A stretch of 64,000 nt of DNA from Candidatus Aquicultor sp. (lineage in GTDB: Bacteria; Actinomycetota; Aquicultoria; Aquicultorales; Aquicultoraceae): NCBI GenBank assembly GCA_036504445.1, contig DASXVE010000006.1:1-64000 (forward strand). Reading direction: 5' to 3'. Shown here piece after piece: positions 8,145 to 17,297 of this stretch (positions are counted from its first letter, which is position 1; every line of letters starts with the position of its first letter). Made by a program: the position numbers and the translations under genes. The notes beneath the pieces were generated by a model, which saw nothing but the letters and a program-made list of their open reading frames with translations, was not told the DNA's origin and made no database searches.

Positions 8145-10247
8145 ATGCTAGATAATTTAAACCCGGTTCAATCCGAAGCAGTACAACATACGGACGGCCC
8201 GCTTTTGGTTGTGGCAGGTGCGGGGAGCGGTAAGACGAGAGTGCTTACCTACCGGATCGCCTACCTTATCAAGGAGAAAGGCGTCAATCCGCTCAACATA
8301 CTTGCAATAACCTTTACCAATAAAGCGGCGAACGAGATGAAAGAGCGCGTCGCCCTTCTCGTCGGCAGGATAAGCCGTGCGATGTGGGTGAGCACGTTTC
8401 ATTCGACGTGCGTTCGAATCCTGCGTGCGGAGGCCGACCGGCTCGGCTACAGCAGCAACTTCGTCATCTACGATGATAAGGATTCAACCCGTCTTGTCAC
8501 GTACTGCATGCGCGATCTTAACATAGACAACAAGCGTTACCCGGCCTCGAAGATAGCAAACGCGATCTCGGACGCAAAAAACGAGCTCATCGATGCCGAG
8601 ACGTTCGCCATGCGCGCGATAACACACCCCGAGCGCGTGGTAGCCGATGTATATAAGCTGTACCAGGAACGTATCTACCAGAGCAACGCTATGGATTTCG
8701 ACGACCTTATTATGAACGCGGTCAGTCTCTTTAAGCTCTTTCCGTCGGTTCGCGAGACGTACCAGGAGAAGTTTCAGTACATCCTCATAGATGAGTATCA
8801 GGATACCAACCTCGCGCAGTACGAACTGGTGCGCACGCTCGCCGGCAAACACCGCAACCTCTGTGTCGTCGGCGACGAAGATCAAAGTATCTATAAATTC
8901 CGCGGGGCGGACATCCGCAACATCTTGGAATTTGAAAACGATTACCCGGATGCCAACGTGATAAAGCTCGAACAAAACTATCGCTCGACAAAAACGATTC
9001 TCAAAGCGGCGAATTTCGTGATGCAGAACAACCGCACGCGCAAACCCAAAGCTCTGTGGACCGAGAATGAAGAGGGCGAACTAATCGTCCGTTCCCAGAG
9101 CGAAAACGAGCACGAAGAGGCGACGTTCGTGGCGACCGAAATCGAGCAAATGGTAAAAACAGGTACCAAGTACAGAGATATGGCCGTTTTTTACCGCACA
9201 AACGCCCAGTCGCGTGTGCTTGAAGAGATATTTCTGCGTTTCGGCGTTCCCTACCGGATCATCGGCGGTCTTAAATTCTACGACCGCGCCGAGATCAAAG
9301 ACATTCTTGCATACTTGCGCGTGCTCTATAATCCGCTCGACGCCGTAAGTTTTAAGCGCATTATTAATGTGCCGAAGCGCGGGTTAGGCGATACCACGAT
9401 CGCAAAGATAGACGCTTTTGCGCTCCGCAACAACGTCAGTTTTTATGATGCGCTGGTTAAGGTCGATGAGATACATGACCTTTCAACAGCGGCAACTAAA
9501 AATATCAAAAAGTTTCTAGTGCTCCTTGATGAGCTGCAGGGTATCAAAGAGAAAGAGACGCTTGAGAACATCACAAAAGCTTTGCTCGATCTAACGGGGT
9601 ATCTCGCATCATACGAGGCGGAAGGTACAATAGAAGCCCAGGGTAAAGCTGAGAACGTTCGAGAATTCCTCGGCGTTATAAAAGAGTTCGAGGACAGCCG
9701 GGATGAAACATCGCTCGATGAGTTCTTGGAAGAGATTTCGTTAATTGCGGATATCGACAACTACGACGACGAGCAGAATTCCGTTACCTTAATGACCGTG
9801 CACAACGCTAAAGGGCTTGAATTTAACGTTGTCTTCATCGTCGGCTTGGAGGAAGGCATTTTCCCTCATATTCGCTCGATGACCGAGCCCGCCGAACTAG
9901 AAGAGGAGCGCCGGCTCTTTTATGTGGGCGTTACTCGCGCGATGAAACAGCTGTATCTATGCAATGCCTGGTCGAGAAACCTCTGGGGCGGCGTTAACTA
10001 CAATTCGCCGTCACGGTTTATCAACGAGATACCGGCCGACCTGATGACGAGCGGGGAGCAGGTCGACACCAAGGCGTTGCCGCCGTCTGAAATCGGTGAG
10101 TTTGTCGCCGGCGATACCGTATACCACAAGAAATTCGGTGAAGGCCGCGTGCTGTCCGTTAAGGGACCCGATCAGGTAAGTGTATTGTTTGCCGTCGAAG
10201 GTGAAAAAACGCTGCTCCTAAAATACGCACCGTTAGAAAAACGGTAG
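8145..10247 (+). CDS. pcrA: ATP-dependent DNA helicase PcrA/UvrD
   Basis: This superfamily 1A 3'-5' helicase acts in repair and plasmid or replication-fork maintenance. Visible motifs are Q-motif LNPVQSEAV, Walker A AGAGSGKT (residues 24-31), Ia TFTNKAANEM, Walker B LIDEYQDTN, III GDEDQSIYKFRGA, IV EQNYRST, V TVHNAKGLEF and VI RRLFYVGVTRA. The C-terminus (about 650-700) has the PcrA Tudor-like segment VYHKKFGEGRVLSV that binds RNA polymerase in Bacillus. The length of 700 aa is typical. The DUF166 gene follows with no gap. Confidence 0.97.
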   Translation: MLDNLNPVQSEAVQHTDGPLLVVAGAGSGKTRVLTYRIAYLIKEKGVNPLNILAITFTNKAANEMKERVALLVGRISRAMWVSTFHSTCVRILRAEADRLGYSSNFVIYDDKDSTRLVTYCMRDLNIDNKRYPASKIANAISDAKNELIDAETFAMRAITHPERVVADVYKLYQERIYQSNAMDFDDLIMNAVSLFKLFPSVRETYQEKFQYILIDEYQDTNLAQYELVRTLAGKHRNLCVVGDEDQSIYKFRGADIRNILEFENDYPDANVIKLEQNYRSTKTILKAANFVMQNNRTRKPKALWTENEEGELIVRSQSENEHEEATFVATEIEQMVKTGTKYRDMAVFYRTNAQSRVLEEIFLRFGVPYRIIGGLKFYDRAEIKDILAYLRVLYNPLDAVSFKRIINVPKRGLGDTTIAKIDAFALRNNVSFYDALVKVDEIHDLSTAATKNIKKFLVLLDELQGIKEKETLENITKALLDLTGYLASYEAEGTIEAQGKAENVREFLGVIKEFEDSRDETSLDEFLEEISLIADIDNYDDEQNSVTLMTVHNAKGLEFNVVFIVGLEEGIFPHIRSMTEPAELEEERRLFYVGVTRAMKQLYLCNAWSRNLWGGVNYNSPSRFINEIPADLMTSGEQVDTKALPPSEIGEFVAGDTVYHKKFGEGRVLSVKGPDQVSVLFAVEGEKTLLLKYAPLEKR

Positions 10248-11078
10248 GTGGTAATCATCGAACTCTACGTTATCTCTGCAGGGGCCGCCCCGGCCGTCAA
10301 GCAAGGGGAGAGTCAATACCTCCTGCAGTTCGACAAAAACTACGCGCTGCGCTTTTTGGCGCATCTCAAAAATACCGATAAGCTCTGCACGGCATGTGGA
10401 GAAGACTGTGTAAAATGCCGGGTGAAGCTGGTACCTGACTTTTCAAACCGCATTGCCGGACACCTTCAACTGCCGGTTCTGACGAATCAGTTCATCGATG
10501 ACCCCGATGACTACCTGCACGGTCTGCTGCCGGTACATGATATAACCATTGCGATAAATATTCACAACGACCTGCTGGTTGAAATCCCGAGGCTTGCCGC
10601 ACAGGCGGGAAGCAAGGCTCTCATCGTGCCGGTCGAGCATCCCGATTGGCTCGGCAGGTGGACAAAAGAAGAACTTGAAGAAGCATGCAAGACGATGGGC
10701 TTAGAATTCGCCGCGCCAAAACCTTTCTGTAATCTTACCGCCGACCCCGATTCGTATATCGGCAGGTTCATGAACGAGTTTCGGATTGGCAGACCCATCT
10801 TAGACCTTACCGTAGAAAACGGCGTCATCAAAAAGGCGGATGTTGTGCAAAGCGCTCCGTGTGGTGCCACGTACTATCTTGCCCGCATCCTCGAAAGCCG
10901 CAAGGCTGATGAAACCATTATACAGGTCGCATGCAAGGGTCTCTCAAGCTATCCATGCACCGCAAGCACCAAGATCGACTCCGAATTTAAAGACAGCATC
11001 ACCCATGCGGCCAACTATATTATGATAGATATCCTCAATGACCGCTTAGGGCTGAGCAATACGGCCGCAAACAGATAA
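10248..11078 (+). CDS. DUF166 family protein
   Basis: This 276-aa cytosolic protein fits DUF166, a family common in methanogens and some anaerobic bacteria and of unknown biochemical role. It is Cys-rich: CTACGEDCVKC near residue 50, APCGATYY near 205 and GLSSYPCTASTKID near 230 suggest metal or iron-sulfur binding. The GTG start abuts the pcrA stop, so translation is probably coupled, although no functional link to the helicase is known. Old database labels calling DUF166 a thymidylate synthase should not be trusted. Confidence 0.75.
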   Translation: MVIIELYVISAGAAPAVKQGESQYLLQFDKNYALRFLAHLKNTDKLCTACGEDCVKCRVKLVPDFSNRIAGHLQLPVLTNQFIDDPDDYLHGLLPVHDITIAINIHNDLLVEIPRLAAQAGSKALIVPVEHPDWLGRWTKEELEEACKTMGLEFAAPKPFCNLTADPDSYIGRFMNEFRIGRPILDLTVENGVIKKADVVQSAPCGATYYLARILESRKADETIIQVACKGLSSYPCTASTKIDSEFKDSITHAANYIMIDILNDRLGLSNTAANR

Positions 11079-11199
11079 ATCTCCATAGTATCCGATTATA
11101 CTCCTACCCCGAATCATGGTGCCGTCATTTTGCTTGGCATATCTATCGGATTTGAAAATATGGGTATAAGTAATGCAGATGAATTGGGGAGGGTCGATC

Positions 11200-11553
11200 A
11201 TGGCTAGACCTGAACGCAGAATGGATGAGGAGCAATATCCGACACGAAGCCCGGTTGGAAGAGTGGTTGAGCCGATGAGCGTTGCGGCAGTCTTAAGTAC
11301 GGTATTTGGTGTTCTAGCAATATTGGCGAGCGTGACTAACCTGGGAGGCATAATCGGGCCTGTCGCAGGCATTATTCTGGCAGTTATTGCGGTAATTTTG
11401 GGTGCGGTTGGTCTTGGACAAACACTCTCCGGTGTTAGATCGGGGACGATTTGGGCTGTAATTGGAATTATCCTTGGTTTAGTTGCTGCAGTACTCGGCA
11501 TTTTGGCGGTAGCGTTTGGAATCGGAGTTTCATTAATACGGATTGTTACCTAA
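11200..11553 (+). CDS. Small glycine-rich membrane protein, DUF4190-like
   Basis: A cytosolic tail of about 32 residues (RPERRMDEEQYPT) is followed by three closely spaced hydrophobic helices rich in Gly, Ile and Val. This pattern resembles small DUF4190-type membrane proteins. I chose ATG 11200 because GGGGAGGG lies directly upstream; an earlier in-frame ATG at 11173 has no site. The gene is monocistronic with its own terminator. Function unknown. Confidence 0.7.
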   Translation: MARPERRMDEEQYPTRSPVGRVVEPMSVAAVLSTVFGVLAILASVTNLGGIIGPVAGIILAVIAVILGAVGLGQTLSGVRSGTIWAVIGIILGLVAAVLGILAVAFGIGVSLIRIVT

Positions 11554-11611
11554 AAAGATTTAAAAAAGTGCTAAAGTTTTTCGCTATAGGTGCCGATATA
11601 TATTAAGTAGA

Positions 11612-11635
11612 AGCGCCACAACGTGGCGCTTTTTA
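11612..11635 (+). terminator. Rho-independent terminator
   Basis: AGCGCCAC (11612-11619), loop AAC, GTGGCGCT (11623-11630), then TTTTATTT. It ends the small membrane protein transcript. Confidence 0.85.
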
Positions 11636-11690
11636 TTTCCGTCTCCCGAGGGTGAGAACAAGGGATAGGCTAATTACGAGCACCTTTATG

Positions 11691-11906
11691 CTAACCAACA
11701 ACCTCGTACCCGATATCTCTCATTTTGTGCTTAATCTCAATCTCACTCGTGAAATCCGTGTTGTATGTAACCGTGACCATCTTGTTGTCTCTATCGACCT
11801 GAACACTTTCTATGCCGGCTTGTCCTCTAAGACCGCCTTCGATCGCACCGACACAGTGGTCGCAGCTTATTTCCGGGGCAAAGAGCTTTACCGTTGTTGT
11901 GGCCAT
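11691..11906 (-). CDS. Heavy-metal-associated (HMA) domain protein, CopZ-like
   Basis: This single 71-aa ferredoxin-fold HMA domain has a metal-binding loop that reads EISCDHCVGAIE, so the two Cys are spaced CxxC with Asp-His between them. CopZ-like chaperones usually have MxCxxC; here Ile-Ser replaces Met-x, so the metal preference (copper, zinc or other) is uncertain. It lies 67 bp downstream of sufB on the same strand and could be in the same transcript. Delivery of metal to a partner is inferred from the fold. Confidence 0.85.
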   Translation of the reverse strand: MATTTVKLFAPEISCDHCVGAIEGGLRGQAGIESVQVDRDNKMVTVTYNTDFTSEIEIKHKMRDIGYEVVG

Positions 11907-11973
11907 ATACTATCCCTCCAAATACTCTTCCTGGTGTTTTATGCCACTCAACGACTTCACTCTAAACGTCGCG

Positions 11974-13209
11974 TTACATAAAGCCCTTCTCACCGGTTTC
12001 GACAGCTTTTTGAACGGCTGCCTCGAGGTGCGGCGGCAAACCCATAATGCCGACATCTAAGAAACCACGGATGATCGTCGATTTTGCTTCGTCTTCGCTT
12101 AAGCCGCGCGCCATGAGGTATTCGATCTCTTCCTTGGCGATCTTGCCGACCGCAGCTTCGTGCGACATCTCGACATCAGCGACGCGGCCCTCAAGCTCGG
12201 GCACGGCCGCTACGATACCGGTTTCCGTAAGGATAAGGCCGTTGCACTCCATATGCGCTTTAACACCGGGGACCTCGCCGATCATATGCCCGCGGGAAAT
12301 AACCGTCCCGCCGGTAGAAATGGTGCGTGAGATGATCTCGGCTTTGGCGCCGGGGGCCCTAAGCCAGGTGCGGGCACCGCTGTCGACATGGCTGCCTTCA
12401 GGCACGGCGATGATCGAGTTGAAGCTGGCTGTGGCGTTTCTGCCGTTTAGATAGGCGTTCGGGTACATCTGAAGCGAGTGCGCTTTGCGAAGCAGGATGT
12501 AGTTCGACAGATACACACCGCCTTCTTCGATGATGATACCGGTGCGCGGCCGTACCGCGACGTTCTCGTTCCAACCGTGGATCATCGTAAACGAGACCTT
12601 GGCTCCTTTTTTAATAAAGAACTCGGAAACGCCGAGATGGATACCTTCTTTAACGTGCGGTCCCGTTGTACAGCCGGTGATAATATGAAGCTCTGAGCCT
12701 TCCTCGGCTATTATGATGTTGTGGACGTTTTGGGCGAATTGCTCTTCCCGTAGGTAGAGGCATGCCTGCAGCGGAAATGTCGTTTTTACGCCGGGCAGCG
12801 TTCTGATGAAGTATCCGTCGTTCTGGTGCAGCTGCACGTGCGCGGTATATTTATCCTGGTCGACATTTACCGCTTTCCACCAGTAGTCCTCGAGCCAGTC
12901 GTATTTCTCAAGGGCTTCTCTAGTGCCCATGACCTCGACGCCTTCCTGCATCGAACGGCGATGCGATACGCTGACGTCATGTTGCACGAAACTGCCGGAG
13001 CGCTGGGATTCTTTAGTATCGACGCCGACGGCGTAGAGACGCTCTTTCTCGTCCTTTGGAAGCGTATCCAGGTTTTCGACGTAGGCCTGACCCTGGGATA
13101 CCTTAATATATTTCGTCAGATCTATGTCTTCGCCAAACGGCGCTTTTTTATCGATTGCGGCGTGCGCACGCACATTTAATTCTTCTAGCATACCGGACAA
13201 ATTGCGCAT
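11974..13209 (-). CDS. sufB: SufB/SufD-type Fe-S cluster assembly scaffold
   Basis: This single beta-helix SufB/D protein of 411 aa is the scaffold on which Fe-S clusters form together with the SufC ATPase. The C-terminal core shows SHVDSGARTWLRAPGAKAEI, HMECNGLI with a conserved Cys, and VEMSHEAAVGKIAKEEIEYL with the conserved His and Glu. Only one SufB/D gene is present and no SufS, SufU or SufD is nearby, so this looks like the minimal SMS-type SufCB pair of archaea and anaerobes. The start is either ATG 13209 (25-bp overlap with sufC) or ATG 13191, where ATGCTAG joins stop and start. Confidence 0.92.
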   Translation of the reverse strand: MRNLSGMLEELNVRAHAAIDKKAPFGEDIDLTKYIKVSQGQAYVENLDTLPKDEKERLYAVGVDTKESQRSGSFVQHDVSVSHRRSMQEGVEVMGTREALEKYDWLEDYWWKAVNVDQDKYTAHVQLHQNDGYFIRTLPGVKTTFPLQACLYLREEQFAQNVHNIIIAEEGSELHIITGCTTGPHVKEGIHLGVSEFFIKKGAKVSFTMIHGWNENVAVRPRTGIIIEEGGVYLSNYILLRKAHSLQMYPNAYLNGRNATASFNSIIAVPEGSHVDSGARTWLRAPGAKAEIISRTISTGGTVISRGHMIGEVPGVKAHMECNGLILTETGIVAAVPELEGRVADVEMSHEAAVGKIAKEEIEYLMARGLSEDEAKSTIIRGFLDVGIMGLPPHLEAAVQKAVETGEKGFM

Positions 13210-13910
13210 TCATCATACCCACTTTCTTTGATGTGTTTGAGCATATCTCTAGGGTTTCCCGAGCAAGAGACCTTGCCGTTGATTAGGATATGTCCTCTGT
13301 CGGCTTCCACGTAATCGAGAATATAGCCGGTGTGCGTGATGATAAGCCCCGAATTTACGCGTTTCCGCTTCATGCCTTTTTGCAGCAGCTTATTGATTGC
13401 TCGCCCCAAAAGCGATATGTTCTCGAGATCGACACCCGATTCCGGCTCGTCGAGGAGGACGAATTTTGGTTCTTGCGCCATAAGCTGTGCGAGCTCGGAA
13501 CGCTTAATCTCTCCTCCAGAGAACCCGTCGTTAACATCGCGGCTTAAAAGGTAACCGAGGTTTACCTCGTTTGCAATTGCGTCGATATCGACACCGTCGC
13601 GTGCCGAGAGCTCGATGATTTGGTGGGTCCTCAAGCCCTTTATCGTCGGCGGGCGTTGGAAACTCATCCCGATGCCTTTTCGGGCTCTTTCATGAAGCGG
13701 CATATACGTAACATCTTCACCGTTGAAAATGATTTTGCCCGCGGTGACTTTATATTCCGGGAATCCCATGATCGCCATCAAGAGTGTGGTTTTCCCGGCC
13801 CCGTTCGGGCCGAACAGCACGTGCGTTTGCGCTTCATCTATCTGCAGGTTAACTCCGTGGAGGATTTCCTTACCGGATACCTCTACTTTTAAATCCATAA
13901 GTTCAAGCAT
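13185..13910 (-). CDS. sufC: SufC ABC-type ATPase for Fe-S assembly
   Basis: This 241-aa ABC ATPase energises the SufB scaffold. It has Walker A GPNGAGKTT, a Q-loop in MSFQRPP, signature FSGGEIKRSEL and Walker B FVLLDEPESGVD, the last two being SufC-specific variants. The C-terminus carries the unusual Cys-containing tail ECAICPVC, which could bind metal. I chose the ATG at 13910 because AGGAGAT precedes it; an in-frame ATG at 13940 has no such site. It is first gene of the operon, with promoter at 13985-14014. Confidence 0.94.
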   Translation of the reverse strand: MLELMDLKVEVSGKEILHGVNLQIDEAQTHVLFGPNGAGKTTLLMAIMGFPEYKVTAGKIIFNGEDVTYMPLHERARKGIGMSFQRPPTIKGLRTHQIIELSARDGVDIDAIANEVNLGYLLSRDVNDGFSGGEIKRSELAQLMAQEPKFVLLDEPESGVDLENISLLGRAINKLLQKGMKRKRVNSGLIITHTGYILDYVEADRGHILINGKVSCSGNPRDMLKHIKESGYDECAICPVC

Positions 13911-13937
13911 AGCATCTCCTTTCTGCGATACTCGCTG

Positions 13938-14014
13938 CATGAGCGCACGTAAACTTAGTTGCGCACGCTCATGAATATTATTGAATTATAGCTGTTACGG
14001 GCTGAATTCATCAA
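13938..14014 (-). promoter_or_regulatory. suf operon promoter and inverted-repeat operator
   Basis: On the minus strand TTGATG (14014-14009) and TATAAT (13990-13985) are separated by 18 bp and point at sufC. Directly downstream CATGAGCG (13938-13945) and CGCTCATG (13966-13973) form a perfect 8+8 inverted repeat in the 5' leader. It could be an operator for an iron-sulfur-sensing regulator or an mRNA hairpin. The rest of 13974-14254 holds nothing else that I recognise. Confidence 0.65.
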
Positions 14015-14254
14015 TCAACATGCATGTGGTTATATACCCGGCAACCGCTTATTTAAATCACTAATCACGGCTGTAGCGGGTAAATAATGGATATTATGCC
14101 GGTGATATACGCCTCACAGTAGTGTTATTGGGCACATCATAATCCGCAGGATTAACGCTTATAAGAATAGCTAAGAGGGTACATACCCATATGTAAGAAA
14201 TGTCGATTATGTGTACATAAATAGACGGGTATCGTGAATCCGGCGGAGGATACT

Positions 14255-14668
14255 ATGAAGCTTCATGTCGAGTGGGTAGATAACCTGCAATTTGTTGGCG
14301 CGGGCGAACGTAAGATGACAGTTGTGATGGACTCGCTTCCCGAGCATGGCGGTGAAGGTGCGGGTTTTCGCCCTACGGAATTGCTCTTGCTCTCCTTGGC
14401 CGGCTGCACGGCGATTGATATTATCAGCATCTTGGAGAAACAGCACCATAGCGTAACTTCATTTAGTGTCGAGGTCGAGGGCATTCAGCAGGATCAATAC
14501 CCGAAAAGGTTTACGCAAATCGAATTAACCTACAGAATAACCGGCGATAGCATCAGCGAATCGGCATTGAAGCGGGCTATCGAATTATCGGAAGAAAAGT
14601 ATTGTTCGGTGCGGGCGACGCTTTTAAACGCACCCAAGATAGAATCTCGATATGAGGTTGTGCCATAG
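14255..14668 (+). CDS. OsmC/Ohr-family peroxiredoxin-like protein
   Basis: OsmC-type proteins reduce organic hydroperoxides with two active-site cysteines. Here the first is in SLAGCTAIDI (about residue 51) and the second in EEKYCSVRATL (about 118), with the family Glu-Gly segment GAGFRPTELLL before the first. I chose ATG 14255 because GGAGGAT precedes it. The gene stands alone, divergent from the suf operon, which fits a link to oxidative stress in an anaerobe, although this is inferred. Confidence 0.9.
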   Translation: MKLHVEWVDNLQFVGAGERKMTVVMDSLPEHGGEGAGFRPTELLLLSLAGCTAIDIISILEKQHHSVTSFSVEVEGIQQDQYPKRFTQIELTYRITGDSISESALKRAIELSEEKYCSVRATLLNAPKIESRYEVVP

Positions 14669-14805
14669 ATCGTAGGCGCAAGGAATAGATCTCAAACAGG
14701 GCTTTGTTTGAAAATCTATTACAAACGGTCATTAGTACGTTAACTCCTCATGTTTAAAGTGAGAGATGTTTTGCAATAAATAGAGGAAGTAATTTACAAA
14801 AACCG

Positions 14806-14858
14806 AAAGGAGCTGTATTGCCGAGCAAGCCGTGTTTCTACTTGTTCGGTAAGAACTT
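14806..14858 (+). promoter_or_regulatory. Leader hairpin between a Shine-Dalgarno site and the BY-kinase start
   Basis: AAAGGAG (14806-14812) lies 46 nt before the ATG at 14859, too far for normal use. CCGAGCAAG (14821-14829) pairs with CTTGTTCGG (14841-14849), one G-U pair, and folding it would shorten the gap. An in-frame TAA at 14850 rules out an earlier start. Translational control is inference. Confidence 0.45.
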
Positions 14859-16256
14859 ATGGATAAATCAACCGATACCGACTTAATCGAAAGTTTGCAT
14901 ATATTAGGCAAGCGAAAAGGCTTGATACTAATAGTGACTTTGCTATGTATGCTTGCCGCCGCCATAATATCGTCGAGAATGATACCAGTATATGAAACAT
15001 CGGCCAAATTGTTGGTTGCCCACAGGCCGGCTGCATCGTCGAATCAGACAACCGCTGATCCGTATCAATCCGTATTATTGGATGAGAGGCTGGCAAAAAC
15101 ATTCAGCGAGCTTTTAAACGGACAAGTCGTCGCAAATGAGGTTATTAAACGACTTAAGCTAAATACGGGCTCGGGGGATCTTCTCAAAAGGATAACTGCG
15201 GCGCCAATTATCGATACCCAGCTTATACAGGTAACAGTCAAGGACACTAATCCCAAGAGAGCCACCGACATTACAAACATGTTAGGCATAGTTTTATCGG
15301 AGAGGATTAAAGACATTCAATCGTTTTCATCCTCAGAACCGGTGACGTTCATACGATTGGTAGAACCTGCCACACAGCCGATATATCCGGTGCAACCGAA
15401 GCCCGCACTCTATCTAGTGATCAGCATGCTCGCAGGGTTGATGTTCAGTTCGGGCTTGGCTTTTCTACTCGAGCGATTGGATACATCAGTAAAGGTCGCC
15501 CCCGAAATTGAACGTTTAACGGGGCTGTCCGCTCTGGGCACTATTCCGGTAATGACTAATAGAAGGGCAGTGGGTAAACAAGAGGCAAACTCGGTTGTTC
15601 TGGAGGCATTTAGAAGCCTGCGCACTAATATCCAGTATTTCAATTTCGATCAATCGACCAAGGTAATCCTTGTGTCGAGCGCAGGCCCGAAAGAAGGCAA
15701 AACTACGGTAAGCGCGAACCTGGCGATAATGCTCGCCAAGGGAGGCCAGAAGGTTATGTTTATTGACTGCGACTTCAGAAAACCACAAGCGCATACTGTT
15801 CTTAACGTAAAAAATGAGGTCGGCCTTTCGAACATATTAGCGAGCAAGGTAGATGCAAGGGGTGCGGTTGTGAGCACTCAAATCGAAGGGCTCGATATGA
15901 TACCGAGCGGCCTGATTCCTCCTAATCCTGCCGAAATGCTTGGATCCACCCGCATGAAGGATTTTCTTATGAGCTTAAGGACATCGTATGATTTCATTAT
16001 TATCGACTCACCGCCGATTCTTGCGGTGACGGATGCCGCGGTAGTTGCACCGAACGTGGACGGGGTCTTGCTGGTCACGCGTTATGGGCAAACTAAGAAG
16101 CATGCTCTTATCAGTGCAAAAGCCGCGTTTGAAAAGATAGGCGCCCGTATGCTGGGCATTGTCATTAACCATGTGATGCCGGGTAACGGATACGACTATA
16201 ACTATATCCGGTACGAAACACATCCGAGTGGAGCCCCGGCCCGAAGAGCTTCTTAG
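14859..16256 (+). CDS. Polysaccharide co-polymerase/tyrosine autokinase (Wzz + BY-kinase)
   Basis: This controls chain length in Wzx/Wzy-dependent polysaccharide synthesis. The Wzz part has two membrane helices (about 21-38 and 184-204) and a proline-rich segment IYPVQPKPA before the second. The cytoplasmic BY-kinase has Walker A GPKEGKTT (276-283), Walker A' FIDCDFRKP and Walker B DFIIIDSPP. The C-terminal tail has four tyrosines (445, 447, 449, 452) as autophosphorylation sites. Fusion of both parts is the form seen in Proteobacteria and some others, while many Firmicutes split them. It heads the polysaccharide locus. Confidence 0.92.
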   Translation: MDKSTDTDLIESLHILGKRKGLILIVTLLCMLAAAIISSRMIPVYETSAKLLVAHRPAASSNQTTADPYQSVLLDERLAKTFSELLNGQVVANEVIKRLKLNTGSGDLLKRITAAPIIDTQLIQVTVKDTNPKRATDITNMLGIVLSERIKDIQSFSSSEPVTFIRLVEPATQPIYPVQPKPALYLVISMLAGLMFSSGLAFLLERLDTSVKVAPEIERLTGLSALGTIPVMTNRRAVGKQEANSVVLEAFRSLRTNIQYFNFDQSTKVILVSSAGPKEGKTTVSANLAIMLAKGGQKVMFIDCDFRKPQAHTVLNVKNEVGLSNILASKVDARGAVVSTQIEGLDMIPSGLIPPNPAEMLGSTRMKDFLMSLRTSYDFIIIDSPPILAVTDAAVVAPNVDGVLLVTRYGQTKKHALISAKAAFEKIGARMLGIVINHVMPGNGYDYNYIRYETHPSGAPARRAS

Positions 16257-17096
16257 CTAACGCTTTATCATAAACTCTTCGAGAGCGGCGTCCCAAGGAC
16301 GCATAAAGTCGCCAATTGTAAGCTCAAGTGCCATGTTCCGGAGCGCCGAAAACCCCGGCCGCTTTGCCGGTCGATTAAGTGCCTGGGTGGTGATAGGCTC
16401 CACTACAATATCATTTCTGCCTGCAAGCTCTAGTATTTTGCTTGCGAAACCGAACCAGGAGACTTCACCCTTATTAACCATATGGTATGTTCCGTAGTTT
16501 TGGGTGGCTAAAAGCTTGAGAATTCCTCGCGCTGCGTCTTTCGTATAGGTGGGCGAACCTACTTGGTCGCTCACTATCTGTAGTCTATCCTTCTCATCGG
16601 CCAACCGCAGTATGGTTTTGACGAAGTTGTTGCCATGCTCCCCATACAGCCAAGCGATCCGCACTACGTAGAATTTATTGAGGAGCGCACGTACGATTTG
16701 CTCTCCGGCATACTTTGACGCGCCGTAGACCGCTAGCGGGTTCGGCATATCCCACTCCAGATACCGTTCACCCTTCTTACCGTCAAAGACAAAATCGGTG
16801 CTTATGTAAAGCATCGGTATATCCAGAGCTTGGCAGCCAAGCGCAATGTTTTGCGTGCCCACCGCATTTACTTTATACGCTAAAGCGACGTTAGTCTCAC
16901 ACCCGTCGACATTAGTGAACGCTGCTGCGTGGACCACGATATCGGGATTGATTCTTGCGATGTTTTTGCCGGTTACTACATTATCCGTTACGTCGAAACC
17001 ATCTATGTCGACGCCGATTACGTCATGCTTAGCAGAAAAGGCGGCGAGCAGATCGGTGCCAAGCATTCCCTTAGCGCCGGTTACAAGTATCTTCAC
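16257..17096 (-). CDS. rfbD: dTDP-4-dehydrorhamnose reductase
   Basis: This SDR-family enzyme makes dTDP-L-rhamnose in the last step of the pathway. It shows the N-terminal nucleotide site VTGAKGMLG and the catalytic YGASKYAGE (YxxxK). The length of 279 aa is normal. It is convergent with the BY-kinase (stops touch) and divergent from rfbA, B and C, so the four rhamnose genes are split over two strands, sharing the 200-bp region 17097-17297 for two promoters. Confidence 0.95.
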   Translation of the reverse strand: MKILVTGAKGMLGTDLLAAFSAKHDVIGVDIDGFDVTDNVVTGKNIARINPDIVVHAAAFTNVDGCETNVALAYKVNAVGTQNIALGCQALDIPMLYISTDFVFDGKKGERYLEWDMPNPLAVYGASKYAGEQIVRALLNKFYVVRIAWLYGEHGNNFVKTILRLADEKDRLQIVSDQVGSPTYTKDAARGILKLLATQNYGTYHMVNKGEVSWFGFASKILELAGRNDIVVEPITTQALNRPAKRPGFSALRNMALELTIGDFMRPWDAALEEFMIKR

Positions 17097-17297
17097 GAGC
17101 GGTCTCCTTTACTTAGGTTGTGATATTTATATCCATTCTTACTTTCAACCAATCACAGCACTACTCTTGCAACAGAGCGCAGGACGCTAGATAGCCGGGC
17201 CTTTAAGATTTAGTAAATGCATGTTTTGGGAATAACAAGACGTGCAAATGTCGGAAACATAGGTAAATTTCAACGTCGAAGGCTCGGAGGATGATTA

